Position numbers and translations under genes: made by a program
Shown here: positions 42,318 to 51,081 of the stretch, one piece after another
How the letters are laid out: each line of letters begins with the position of its first letter
Numbering within the stretch: position 1 is the first letter of the stretch
IMG/VR virus record: IMGVR_UViG_3300031379_000001
Coordinates: 1-61,540 of that record
Direction: 5' to 3' (one strand)
From: a virus
Length of the DNA stretch: 61,540 nt
Notes under the pieces: generated by a model
What the model saw: only the letters and a program-made list of their open reading frames with translations
The model's database searches: none
What the model was told of the DNA's origin: nothing

Positions 42318-42770
42318 GTGGATAAGGATTTAATGATATTAATTTTAGTTGGATTTTGTGTGATAATAGCTATTACTTGTACTGTTTTATGCATCTATAT
42401 ACTAAAGATAAACAATTTTAAAAAGCTTAAAAAAGATATACTTACATTTAGTAATACATTAGAATACTTAAAAACAGATGCAAGTAATAGCTATAATACA
42501 CTTCTATCTGATATAAGAGATACTAAAAAAGATTATATAACAACTTTAGCAACAGCTAAAGACAAAGCAAAAATAATGTCTAATAGATTAGATTTATTAA
42601 TCAAAGAATTAAATGCTATCTTAATCAATAATAGTAAAGTATCTAGGGATTACTTAATTAAAAAATACCCTGAAAATAGACCTAATTTTAATATAAAAGT
42701 AAGACCAAATCACCTAAGTGAAAAAGAAATAACTATAGGTGATTTAGTAAACAAAAATAATAAGGAGTGA
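42318..42770 (+). CDS. Membrane-anchored coiled-coil protein, 150 aa
   Basis: GTG start behind AAAGGTGTTG. One N-terminal membrane helix (about 5-28) followed by a long helical region (35-115) facing the cytoplasm or outside, then a basic tail. Similar in layout to small DUF-type spanin-free lysis or membrane tether proteins; no family assigned. Confidence 0.6.
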   Translation: MDKDLMILILVGFCVIIAITCTVLCIYILKINNFKKLKKDILTFSNTLEYLKTDASNSYNTLLSDIRDTKKDYITTLATAKDKAKIMSNRLDLLIKELNAILINNSKVSRDYLIKKYPENRPNFNIKVRPNHLSEKEITIGDLVNKNNKE

Positions 42771-42780
42771 TTTTTTTTAA

Positions 42781-42888
42781 ATGAAAAAAGAATCTAAAGA
42801 AGATCAAAAGCCAATAAGAAAAATAGAAGATAACACAAGTAAAATAGGTAAGCTTATTAAAAAAATATTATGGAAGATAGATTTATAA
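42781..42888 (+). CDS. Small basic protein, 35 aa
   Basis: ATG behind AAGGAGTGATTTTTTTTAA. Very Lys-rich, ending KIGKLIKKILWKIDL, an amphipathic helix. The same leader precedes the next gene, so it is probably real despite its size. Confidence 0.5.
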   Translation: MKKESKEDQKPIRKIEDNTSKIGKLIKKILWKIDL

Positions 42889-42902
42889 GGAGTGATTTTT
42901 AA

Positions 42903-43334
42903 ATGAATATTGTAAAAAATGTACCAATTAAAAGATTTCTAGAATTAAGTAATAAAGCAGAGATAGCAAGTGAAAAATTGAAACAATTAGAAAACACAAT
43001 TCATAATTGTTTTGAAATAAGAAGGAAAGACCCTGTAAAATATATGGATTCTGATAGATATTATGTATTTTTAGAAAATGAATTTGATTCTTTAATTGCT
43101 AAGTTTGATAGAGAAATAGTACTACAAGATAAATTTCGACCAGAGGTCGAAGAGTATCTAAATTATCAAATGGATGTAGATATAAAAGTCTACATGAATA
43201 TGGTCGAAACTGTAAACCAATATATAGACAAAAAACTCTACCATAAAACATTAGTCACCACAGAAGAAAAAGAAAAATACGCTCAATTCATGGTAGAAGG
43301 AATTAAGACTAAAAAAAATATAAATACGAGGTGA
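42903..43334 (+). CDS. Hypothetical helical protein, 143 aa
   Basis: ATG behind AAGGAGTGATTTTTAA. Helical and charged throughout (EYLNYQMDVDIKVYMNMVET). No family recognised. Between the resolvase and the helicase. Confidence 0.6.
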   Translation: MNIVKNVPIKRFLELSNKAEIASEKLKQLENTIHNCFEIRRKDPVKYMDSDRYYVFLENEFDSLIAKFDREIVLQDKFRPEVEEYLNYQMDVDIKVYMNMVETVNQYIDKKLYHKTLVTTEEKEKYAQFMVEGIKTKKNINTR

Positions 43335-43338
43335 TTTA

Positions 43339-43506
43339 ATGAATATAGAAGAGTTAACTACTGATATTTTAAGCTATGATGATTATGTGGAAGTTAGAAT
43401 AAAACATGAAGGTAAAATATACAATATAACAAGAAAAGTAATAAAACCTAAAAAAGATAATGAATGTATTTATTTAACATTAAAAGAAATAAAGAATAAT
43501 AAATAA
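43339..43506 (+). CDS. Hypothetical small beta-rich protein, 55 aa
   Basis: ATG behind CGAGGTGA. Alternating strands (DYVEVRIKHEGKIYNITRKV) suggest a small beta barrel. The shared-family promoter at 43507 begins directly after its stop. Confidence 0.55.
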   Translation: MNIEELTTDILSYDDYVEVRIKHEGKIYNITRKVIKPKKDNECIYLTLKEIKNNK

Positions 43507-43535
43507 TTGATATGTATGTTAACACATGATACAAT
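43507..43535 (+). promoter_or_regulatory. Shared-family promoter of the helicase gene
   Basis: TTGATA (43507-43512), 17 bp with ATGTTAACACATGA, TACAAT (43530-43535), then ATATAC and the conserved leader AAACTAAATTAAAAC. Confidence 0.85.
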
Positions 43536-43583
43536 ATATACATTAATTAAACTAAATTAAAACAAAAAGGAGACTTATAAACA

Positions 43584-45284
43584 ATGTTAATTAAAAAGGG
43601 AAACAAATTAATCTTAGAAGGGACTAATTATCCAGAGCAATTAAATAGTGTACAGGGAGCGACTAGAATCAAAGGTGGATGGAGTTTTCCAATAGATTAT
43701 TTTTGTGTAAACAAAATAAGCACTATATTAGGTACAAGATTGACTTCTAGCGACGAGGTTAAAAAGTGGTACTATGAAGAAAGAGAACGCCAAATTTTAG
43801 CCAATAAGGTACTTAAAAACGATATTAAAGACATATCTAGTTTAAATAATATAAAAGGGTTAAATAAAGAATTAAAAGATTACCAGTTACAAGCAGTTAG
43901 ATTCTTCTTAGCTACTAATAGGTGTATGATAGCCTTTGATGCTGGATTAGGAAAAACACTTGTAGCTATTAATTGTATAAAAGCAATTAAAGCCAAAAAG
44001 GTATTAGTAGTTTGTCCTAGTTATCTTAAGTATAACTGGGAAGATGAAATAAACAAGTGGTCTAAATTAACATGTAGTGTTATTAATGGCACATCAAGTC
44101 AAAGGGAAGAAGGATTCAAAGATTATAAGTCTAATAATAAAAATGTACTTATAATCAACTATGAACAAATAAGATACAAAGTAACTAAAGGAGAGAATAA
44201 CAAGGTAATTAATAGAGAAATTAAGATACATAAGGATATCTTAGAACCAATATGGGATTTAATAATTATGGACGAATCCCATAGATTAAAAAGCAGAGAT
44301 TCACAGGTATCTGAGGGTATGTTAAAGCTTAAATCTAAGGGTAAATTAATGTTAACAGGTACACCAATTAATAAATGTGAAACAGAGATATGGAAACCAT
44401 TTAAAATATTGGATAAACAAAGGTTTACATCTTACTGGAAGTTTGCAAATTATTATTGTCATGTTGAAGATGGGTTTTATAGCAAAGAAATCAAAGGACT
44501 AAGGAATAAAAAAGAATATAATAAACTTCTTAGTCGTTACATGCTTAGAAAGAAAAAGGAGGATGTAATAGATTTACCAGATAAAGTTGTAAAAACGATC
44601 AAGATTGATTTAACAGGGAAACAATTAGCAATATATAAACAAGCTGAGAAAGACTATTTGAATCCTAAAGGTAAAATAATAGAGTCAGATGTAGAAAAGT
44701 TTATTAGAATCAATCAAATAGTGCAAAATCCAGCTATACTTGACGGTGAAAATGTATCTTGTTTAACCGATACAGCAATAGAAATATTAAATGATAAAGA
44801 GGAAAAATTTATTATAGGTTGTGTATACATTGGTATGTCTGAATTGGTATATGAAGCAATTAAAAAAAAGTTTCCTAAAAGAAACGTATTTCTTGTTAAT
44901 GGCACAATTAAAGTAAGAGAAAGATATGAAATAATCGAAGACTGGAAGAAAGCACGTAATAGTATAATTATAACAACAATTAAAGCTATGAGTGAAGGTT
45001 TAAACCTAGATATCTGTGATAATATGATGTATTTAGATTATGATTGGAGCAATTCAGCAAATTCTCAATTTAGCAATAGAATTCATAGAATGACAAGTAC
45101 TGAGATTAAATTCTATTATCATTTAATAGTAAGAAACACATGTCATGAATATAAGTATTATAAGCTAATGAATGAGGATAAAAGAATGTCTGAGGCTATC
45201 AATGATACACCAAGTAATATTAAGTATTTAGCAGAACAATATATAGACTATGTTAATAACAGCAAGGAGGTTGACCAATGTTAG
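43584..45284 (+). CDS. SNF2/superfamily 2 DNA helicase
   Basis: 566 residues. An N-terminal accessory region of about 85, then helicase motifs: Q-like KDYQLQAVRF, Walker A FDAGLGKT (near 118), DESHRLK (motif II, near 229), LTGTPINKCETEIW (motif III) and C-terminal motifs AMSEGLNLDICDNMMYLDYDWS and QFSNRIHR (motifs V-VI). A dsDNA translocase acting in replication, repair or recombination. Conserved phage neighbours (resolvase, SSB, polymerase) agree. RBS AAAAAGGAG. Confidence 0.88.
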   Translation: MLIKKGNKLILEGTNYPEQLNSVQGATRIKGGWSFPIDYFCVNKISTILGTRLTSSDEVKKWYYEERERQILANKVLKNDIKDISSLNNIKGLNKELKDYQLQAVRFFLATNRCMIAFDAGLGKTLVAINCIKAIKAKKVLVVCPSYLKYNWEDEINKWSKLTCSVINGTSSQREEGFKDYKSNNKNVLIINYEQIRYKVTKGENNKVINREIKIHKDILEPIWDLIIMDESHRLKSRDSQVSEGMLKLKSKGKLMLTGTPINKCETEIWKPFKILDKQRFTSYWKFANYYCHVEDGFYSKEIKGLRNKKEYNKLLSRYMLRKKKEDVIDLPDKVVKTIKIDLTGKQLAIYKQAEKDYLNPKGKIIESDVEKFIRINQIVQNPAILDGENVSCLTDTAIEILNDKEEKFIIGCVYIGMSELVYEAIKKKFPKRNVFLVNGTIKVRERYEIIEDWKKARNSIIITTIKAMSEGLNLDICDNMMYLDYDWSNSANSQFSNRIHRMTSTEIKFYYHLIVRNTCHEYKYYKLMNEDKRMSEAINDTPSNIKYLAEQYIDYVNNSKEVDQC

Positions 45285-45526
45285 ATAAAATAGTATTAAG
45301 AGGAAAATTAGATAATCTTGATAATGAGTGTGAATTTTCAAAGATTATGGATGAATTATTTAAAAAATCATCAGATCATATTTTAGATATTTGTATAAGA
45401 AAATTTGCAACAGCTAAAATATTAGACTTTGAATTTAAAACAATATCAAAAATAGGTATTATGGAATTAACTGTGTTTATTGAATTAACACAGTTACCTA
45501 ATGCAAGTAAAGTTTATTCTAATTGA
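45278..45526 (+). CDS. Hypothetical protein, 82 aa
   Basis: Begins inside the helicase gene end behind AAGGAGG. Mixed structure with IMELTVFIELTQLP at the C-terminus. No family. Confidence 0.6.
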   Translation: MLDKIVLRGKLDNLDNECEFSKIMDELFKKSSDHILDICIRKFATAKILDFEFKTISKIGIMELTVFIELTQLPNASKVYSN

Positions 45527-45538
45527 AAGAGTGATAAT

Positions 45539-45625
45539 ATGGATTTGAAATTATATATTTCAGTATTTATAATTGCATTTATTATATCAATAGTTTTACA
45601 AAAATTATTAAATAAAATAAAGTAA
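45539..45625 (+). CDS. Single-helix membrane peptide, 28 aa
   Basis: Behind AAAGAGTG. Reads as one hydrophobic helix (YISVFIIAFIISIVLQKLL) with a basic end. Small but well placed between two coupled genes. Confidence 0.45.
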   Translation: MDLKLYISVFIIAFIISIVLQKLLNKIK

Positions 45626-45640
45626 AGAAGGTGTTTTTAA

Positions 45641-45817
45641 TTGGAAAACAAAGATACACAGATATTAGATTTAAAAATGTTAGGAACATCTACAAAAGGA
45701 AACTACAGTATTAAAGAATCACTAGATATGATTAAGTTTTTAGTTATTTTAGATATAATATTCAATATAATAATATTTATAGCAATTGTTATTATATTAT
45801 CTATATATAAATTTTAA
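45641..45817 (+). CDS. Small membrane protein, 58 aa
   Basis: TTG start in GAAGGTGTTTTTAATTG. Polar N-terminus, C-terminal membrane helix (about 32-56). No family. Confidence 0.55.
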   Translation: MENKDTQILDLKMLGTSTKGNYSIKESLDMIKFLVILDIIFNIIIFIAIVIILSIYKF

Positions 45818-45832
45818 AGGAGTTGTTTTTAA

Positions 45833-46045
45833 TTGAATAAAGATTATTTTATTAAAAGTTTTAGTCACCAACAGCCTACAAATGACCAATTACGAAGAAT
45901 AGAGCATTTAAGACTATCATACAAGTTACTACTAAATGAGATATATGAGAACTGTATAGACTCAAGAGAACTAAGTTTAGCATTGAATAACCTTGAGAAC
46001 TCTCTAATGTATGCAGTTAAAAGCATAGTATTAGAAAAGAGATAG
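45833..46045 (+). CDS. Hypothetical helical protein, 70 aa
   Basis: TTG start in GGAGTTGTTTTTAATTG. Helical (DQLRRIEHLRLSYKLLLNEI). No family; a conserved leader supports translation. Confidence 0.58.
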   Translation: MNKDYFIKSFSHQQPTNDQLRRIEHLRLSYKLLLNEIYENCIDSRELSLALNNLENSLMYAVKSIVLEKR

Positions 46046-46059
46046 GAGTTGTTTTTTAA

Positions 46060-46308
46060 TTGGATAAGGTTAATAAAATTATCAAGTATCATCAATGTAT
46101 ATCTGATAGTATATTAAATAACCATTTAACCGACAAAGAGAACTACTATAATATAAAGAAGATATCAAGTAATTGTTTAGATAATGCTATATATAACTAC
46201 AATGAAAATCCTTTACCAATTAAAACAGTAAAGGATTTACTTTATAATACTAGGTTAAATGCAGTATATAAAGCCTTATATTATTATATACTATATATAA
46301 AAAAATAA
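46060..46308 (+). CDS. Hypothetical protein, 82 aa
   Basis: TTG start in GGAGTTGTTTTTTAATTG. Helical with a Tyr-rich C-terminus. No family. Last gene before the SSB promoter. Confidence 0.55.
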   Translation: MDKVNKIIKYHQCISDSILNNHLTDKENYYNIKKISSNCLDNAIYNYNENPLPIKTVKDLLYNTRLNAVYKALYYYILYIKK

Positions 46309-46341
46309 ATTATCAAAAATCAATAATTTTTTTAAAATCTA

Positions 46342-46370
46342 TTGACTTCTATGTACATAGATGATAATAT
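46342..46370 (+). promoter_or_regulatory. Promoter of the SSB gene (TGTACA-core variant)
   Basis: TTGACT (46342-46347), 17 bp with ATGTACATAGATGA, TAATAT (46365-46370). GTAC-rich palindrome GTACCAACGAGGTAC follows at 46378. Confidence 0.8.
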
Positions 46371-46424
46371 ATAAATGTACCAACGAGGTACACAAAAAAT
46401 AAACAATTAAAGGAGATTAAAAAA

Positions 46425-47180
46425 ATGGGAACAAAAACATCAAAAGGAACTAAATATATAAGTGGAAAGGTAGATTTAATTTTTCCAGCAATAGCAACAC
46501 CACAATATTATGTGGCTAAAGATAACAGATTCATAAAAATTGATAAAGAAGAATTATTAAAAACAGAATGTAAAAAAAATGACAAAGGTGTATGGTATAA
46601 AGTAATAAATGATGAAAAAGTTGATCTAGGTTATGTAATTACAGTATTGATACCAAAAAATTCAGCCGAAGCTAAAAAGATTAAACATGTAATAGATACA
46701 GAATGGGAAAATGGAAAAAAAGCTGGTATGATTACTAAAAAATCACTTTATCCATTGATTGATGGTGATGAAAAAGCAGACGAATTGGAAGCTAAAGATA
46801 AGAATGGAGAATACTATAGAGGATGCTATAGCATACAAGCAAAATCTAAGTATAAACCGATTATCGTCGAAGGTAAAAGAAAAATTAAGCCAACATCAAG
46901 TGAGTTTGATGTAGATCATAATGGATGGGTAGGAAGAGTGTCTATAACATGTAGACCATATCAGTTTGGAGCAAACTCAGGTGTAAGTATTAAACTTAAT
47001 CAAATATGTTTCTTAGAAGATAATCCAGATTTAGATTTTGGTGGTGGTTGTGACTTTGAGATAGAAGAGGAAGAAGAATCCACAGATTTTGGAAAAAATG
47101 CAAACAATGGATTAATTAATGAAAATATTAATGTACAATCTTGTTATGATGATGATGAAGAAGAACCACCAGCTATATAA
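46425..47180 (+). CDS. ssDNA-binding protein, DUF2815-like
   Basis: 251 residues. KTSKGTKYISGKVDLIFPAI at the start, and GWVGRVSITCRPYQFGANSG with NQICFLEDNPDLDFGGG near 165-210, match the DUF2815/T7 gp2.5-like OB fold. The last 45 residues are acidic (EIEEEEEST), as in SSBs that recruit replication proteins. Behind AAAGGAGATTA, directly before the DNA polymerase gene. Confidence 0.8.
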   Translation: MGTKTSKGTKYISGKVDLIFPAIATPQYYVAKDNRFIKIDKEELLKTECKKNDKGVWYKVINDEKVDLGYVITVLIPKNSAEAKKIKHVIDTEWENGKKAGMITKKSLYPLIDGDEKADELEAKDKNGEYYRGCYSIQAKSKYKPIIVEGKRKIKPTSSEFDVDHNGWVGRVSITCRPYQFGANSGVSIKLNQICFLEDNPDLDFGGGCDFEIEEEEESTDFGKNANNGLINENINVQSCYDDDEEEPPAI

Positions 47181-47196
47181 TAATTTTTACCTCATA

Positions 47197-47230
47197 GAAA
47201 AAAGAGATTTAATTTTAAATCTCTTTTTTC
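47197..47230 (+). terminator. Terminator of the SSB gene
   Basis: GAAAAAAGAGATTTA pairs with TAAATCTCTTTTTTC, with ACCT/AGGT flanks that lengthen the stem. Confidence 0.88.
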
Positions 47231-47316
47231 ATACATAGGTAAAAAATAATGAATAATACCTACAATTATATCACGTAGGTAAAAATAAACTAAAGTTTAC
47301 TAAGGAGATTAAAAGA
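47231..47316 (+). promoter_or_regulatory. Polymerase gene leader with repeated TAGGTAAAAA
   Basis: TAGGTAAAAA occurs at 47236 and 47276, and CCTAC...GTAGG (47259-47278) forms an inverted repeat. No good -35/-10 pair. The element may be an operator or autoregulatory RNA site for the polymerase. Confidence 0.45.
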
Positions 47317-49980
47317 ATGGATATTAAAGATATTAAATATAATATTATAGATACTGAGTGTCTATATTATAAAAAAGAAGGTGTAAACACTGGATATTTT
47401 AGTTATCAGTATTTAACCGATGAAATGGAAAAAGCTAAAATATTCGAGTGTAGGGAAGATAAAAACTTTCATACACTTTATAAAGCACTGTCAAATACAA
47501 CTAGACCAATGTATTGTTACAGTATAGACTATGACAAACTTATGATTAACTGTCTTTGTAAGATGGTTGAAAAGGGTATAACTAATATTGCATGGAAACT
47601 AAGAAATATATCAGATTTTATGATAAATGGTGACGTAAATTTCTTTCAATTAAATAAAGAGTTTTGGGTTGATATTTACTTCAAGAATCAAGATTCTTTT
47701 GATGGTGATGATTTATATCAATGGTCACTAGACCGATTAAAAGAAAATAAATCTGATTATGAAATAGATTTTATTAATCGTTATGACTGGCTATTTGGTA
47801 AATCTCAGTTATTCAAGCGACTAAATATATTAGAGATTCCAAAAATTATGTATTATTACACCATAAGACAAGATAATAAACCAAGAATGAATATATCACT
47901 AAAGAAACTACAGTTATACTATGAGAACTATAATATAAAATTTGATTTCTCTAAGTATATGAATATGGCAGATATAGAGAAAGATGGATTATATGATGAA
48001 TTTACAAAGTATTCCTTAAATGATGTTGATTTCCTTAAACGTTTTTGGGATAAGAAACCTAAAGATGATATTATAAAAAGAATTTATGCAGTTAAAGCAG
48101 TTAAGAAACTAAAGCCAGAATTTGAAGTATCAGAACGTGCTATATATTCAGAAAATAATACACAGTTAATTAATGAGATACTAAAGATTGATAATCCTAA
48201 AAAGGATATTGAAATAAATTATCTAGATTATGTTAAAACTCCATATGATGATTTTAATCGTTTTGCCCAATTTGTAACAGATAATAAAGATATTGAAAAA
48301 GATTCACAATTAAAGAAGTTATATTGTGAAACTTATGAGAAACTATATGAAAATGATGATAAAAAGAAATATGAAGATGGACAAATAGAAACTATTGTTA
48401 ATACTATTGATGAATTAAATATCAATGATGTTATGGTTAAATATGGTCTTGGTGGTTTGCATGGTTCTAAAGAAAACTATATTCAAGATGATTTAATCCA
48501 TCTTGACTACAGGTCACAATATCCATCAATTATACTACAGTATAAAGAGTTATTCCGTAATATAATAAATGTTGAGTTGTATGAAGAAATATATAACATG
48601 CGTAATTTTGAGATCAAACCCAAGTTAAAAGAATTGAAAAAGGAATACAAACAATTGGACCAAGATATAAAAGATCAATTAGTTATAATTGAAAAAGGTG
48701 GTAATGATGGGGCAGATATAGCAGTATGTCAAGATTATTACAAAAGATTTGAAGAAATAGAGAAAGAGATCACAGAGTTAACAGAGTTGGAACAAGGTTT
48801 AAAACTTATATTAAATACTGCTTATGGTCTTATCAATAGTAACTTTAGATTACCAATAGCAAGTAAGAAACTAGGTCGATTGATTTGTTTAAAAGGTCAA
48901 TCAATGTTATTAAATCTTATGTATAAACTTGGTAAAACTGAGATAGCAAATGTTAACACAGATGGAATAATAATTAAAAATACTGAAAATCTAGATATAG
49001 ATCAAATTGTTAAAGATGATGAAGATGGGTATTTTGTATTAGGTGTTGATACCATTGAAAAACTTATACAAAAATCAGTAAATAGTTATATTAAGATATC
49101 TAATGGTTACATGAAAACTAAAGGCGAATTTAATATATCAATTAAAAATGTAATAAATAAACATGATAAATTTATAGGCTTACCGAATGCAATTAGAATG
49201 ATTGAGAAAAAAAGTAATGAAATATATCCTATTTATTTTAATCGTAAATATGTTGATATTCAAGGTCATGAAGATAGTTTCAAAGATAATGCATGGTATT
49301 TAACTGATAAAGAAAATGGTGCAATGGCAATTAAGAAAACTATAAGACCATTAATACTAGGTTGTGAAGGTGAAATTATGTATTTTACAGCAGACAAAGA
49401 AAAGGCAAGAATAGCAGAGTATACAAAATTTGCACAACTAACCTATAATAAAATCATGGAACATAGATTAAGTGATAGTTCTAAGAGTATTAAGTATTAT
49501 AAATACAAAATAGTACCAGATGAAGATCAAGAAATGATAAAAGAAAAAAGATCAATTAAAAGAAGATTAAGTAAAATACTTAATCGTGATGAAATAATGA
49601 TTACTGGTAAACTTGATATTAATAACAATAACAAAGATGTATTATGTATTGGTAATAATCCGATAAAAGAACTAAATAATTACACAATGAGCGATATATT
49701 AAAATCTAAACATGTTATTGGTTTTTATCTGGATAAAAATAGTTATCATATGCTTAGTACGGATAATTTAGAGCAACAAGAATATCTTGATAATTTTGAT
49801 ACATTAACAGTAACACATAAAAACGGTAGAAGGTGCTATATATTCAAAGAATTTGATAAAGAATATATTAATTGTTTTAAAGATGTTAAATATCAAAAAG
49901 GAATATCTATTCCTTTACATACATTAGATGAAACTTATATATCTAATTTCAATGAGTTACAAAGTTTAACTAGTTTGTAG
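47317..49980 (+). CDS. Family B DNA polymerase
   Basis: 887 residues. A 3'-5' exonuclease domain has YNIIDTECL (Exo I, near 10) and YSLNDVDFL (Exo III, near 233). The polymerase has motif A HLDYRSQYPSII near 396, motif B NTAYGLINSNF near 500 and motif C VNTDGIII near 547. Motif C reads NTDG instead of the usual DTDS, a variant seen in some phage-type enzymes. No terminal-protein region was recognised, so priming by the PrimPol is more likely. RBS AAGGAGATTA. Confidence 0.9.
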   Translation: MDIKDIKYNIIDTECLYYKKEGVNTGYFSYQYLTDEMEKAKIFECREDKNFHTLYKALSNTTRPMYCYSIDYDKLMINCLCKMVEKGITNIAWKLRNISDFMINGDVNFFQLNKEFWVDIYFKNQDSFDGDDLYQWSLDRLKENKSDYEIDFINRYDWLFGKSQLFKRLNILEIPKIMYYYTIRQDNKPRMNISLKKLQLYYENYNIKFDFSKYMNMADIEKDGLYDEFTKYSLNDVDFLKRFWDKKPKDDIIKRIYAVKAVKKLKPEFEVSERAIYSENNTQLINEILKIDNPKKDIEINYLDYVKTPYDDFNRFAQFVTDNKDIEKDSQLKKLYCETYEKLYENDDKKKYEDGQIETIVNTIDELNINDVMVKYGLGGLHGSKENYIQDDLIHLDYRSQYPSIILQYKELFRNIINVELYEEIYNMRNFEIKPKLKELKKEYKQLDQDIKDQLVIIEKGGNDGADIAVCQDYYKRFEEIEKEITELTELEQGLKLILNTAYGLINSNFRLPIASKKLGRLICLKGQSMLLNLMYKLGKTEIANVNTDGIIIKNTENLDIDQIVKDDEDGYFVLGVDTIEKLIQKSVNSYIKISNGYMKTKGEFNISIKNVINKHDKFIGLPNAIRMIEKKSNEIYPIYFNRKYVDIQGHEDSFKDNAWYLTDKENGAMAIKKTIRPLILGCEGEIMYFTADKEKARIAEYTKFAQLTYNKIMEHRLSDSSKSIKYYKYKIVPDEDQEMIKEKRSIKRRLSKILNRDEIMITGKLDINNNNKDVLCIGNNPIKELNNYTMSDILKSKHVIGFYLDKNSYHMLSTDNLEQQEYLDNFDTLTVTHKNGRRCYIFKEFDKEYINCFKDVKYQKGISIPLHTLDETYISNFNELQSLTSL

Positions 49981-49988
49981 GTGATAAT

Positions 49989-50288
49989 ATGACATTTGAC
50001 GAATTAATAAATAAATTGATAGAAAACAAAATATGTCTTAAGTGTCTATACAATCCACAATGCATAAGCGATTGTAAGACATGTTACCATAGATTATTTG
50101 AAGAAACAGGATATAGTAAAATAATAAAAGCCATAGATCATAGGAGAAACCAATTGGATATTTTAAAATATTTATTAATAGTATATGATTCTAATTGTGT
50201 CAAACTTATCAAGGAAGATAAAGAAGATAATGAAGATAAAGAAGATAATGAAAATAAAGAAGATAATGAAAATACAGGTGATACCTAA
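49989..50288 (+). CDS. Cysteine-containing protein with acidic repeat tail, 99 aa
   Basis: CLKCLYNPQCISDCKTC near residue 17 suggests a metal site. The last 25 residues repeat KEDNEDKEDNEN. Starts eight bases after the polymerase in the GTGATAATATG junction. Its end forms the first arm of a terminator. Confidence 0.6.
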   Translation: MTFDELINKLIENKICLKCLYNPQCISDCKTCYHRLFEETGYSKIIKAIDHRRNQLDILKYLLIVYDSNCVKLIKEDKEDNEDKEDNENKEDNENTGDT

Positions 50289-50307
50289 AATATCACCTGT
50301 ATTTTTT
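50271..50307 (+). terminator. Terminator ending the rightward operons
   Basis: AATACAGGTGATA and TATCACCTGTATT with a 7-base loop and T-run; the left arm overlaps the last codons of the gene. Confidence 0.92.
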
Positions 50308-50878
50308 AATAAGAGCTAAAGACAAAAAACAATTGAAAACAACATATCTAATGAAGAACATTACAATATAAACAAAAAAAATAATTAAAAAGTCTTATTA
50401 TCACTATTATTTCTTAATAATTATATCAAATTTTAATATAATTTACTATTAAAAATCTTAGAAAAATCTTAGAAAAAATCCTAAGGAAAACCTCATGGAA
50501 TTCCTAGGGAAAACCTCATGGAATTCCTAGGGAAAACCTCATGGAATTCCTAGGGAAAACCTCAGGGAATTCCTAGGGAAAACCTCAGGGAATTCCTAGG
50601 GAAAACCTCAGGGAATTCCTAGGGAAAACCTCAGGGAATTCCTAGGGAAAACCTCAGGGAATTCCTAGGGAAAACCTCATGGAATTCCTAGGGAAAACCT
50701 CAGGGAATTCCTAGGGAAAACCTCAGGGAATTCCTAGGGAAAACCTCAGGGAATTCCTAGGGAAAACCTCAGGGAAAACCTCAGGGAAAACCTCAGGGAA
50801 ATCCTCAGGGAAATTTACCTTACCAGTATTTTACATTGTCAATATCTTACATTACCAGTATTTTACATTACCAATATC
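50289..50878. other. Convergent non-coding region with tandem arrays
   Basis: Between the end of + transcription and the end of - transcription. Holds the terminator, an AT-rich stretch (50310-50460), the 23-bp array and a second short array. Confidence 0.8.
50480..50815. repeat. Array of 23-bp tandem direct repeats
   Basis: About twelve copies, 23 bp apart, of GGGAAAACCTCA(T/G)GGAATTCCTA from about 50485 to 50763, then three 12-13-bp units GGGAAAACCTCA and a degenerate one. Each full unit contains GAATTC and, at its junction, CCTAGG. Copies 1-3 and 9 have CATGG, the others CAGGG. The period is near two helical turns, as in iterons. No spacers, so not CRISPR. Confidence 0.95.
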
Positions 50879-50884
50879 TTACAA
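50816..50884. repeat. Short tandem repeat of TTACATTACCARTAT type
   Basis: About four copies of TTACATTRCCARTATYT with a 17-bp step follow the 23-bp array and touch the end of the 60-aa minus gene. Confidence 0.85.
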
Positions 50885-51061
50885 TTCCATAATATTCCTT
50901 TGTCTAATTTCGTATTGAATTTTATGCATTATGGAATATAATTCCTCATTTGTATATAATGCGATAAATGCATCAATGAAAGTATTGTTATTTTTTTGTT
51001 CCCTCATTAATAGAAGCAATTCAAGTTCTTTTTGTTTCTTTTTAGTTACCTTGTTATCCAT
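50879..51061 (-). CDS. Hypothetical helical protein, 60 aa
   Basis: Behind AAAGGAGAATTA. Basic N-terminus (MDNKVTKKKQKELELLLL) then a helical part. It is the last gene of the right-hand minus block and lies beside the repeat arrays, which could be its target, but no DNA-binding fold is clear. Confidence 0.55.
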   Translation of the reverse strand: MDNKVTKKKQKELELLLLMREQKNNNTFIDAFIALYTNEELYSIMHKIQYEIRQRNIMEL

Positions 51062-51081
51062 TGTTTTAATTCTCCTTTCAG

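Noticed and set aside
50480-50815. CRISPR array
   Set aside because: Units are contiguous with no spacers and no cas genes are present.
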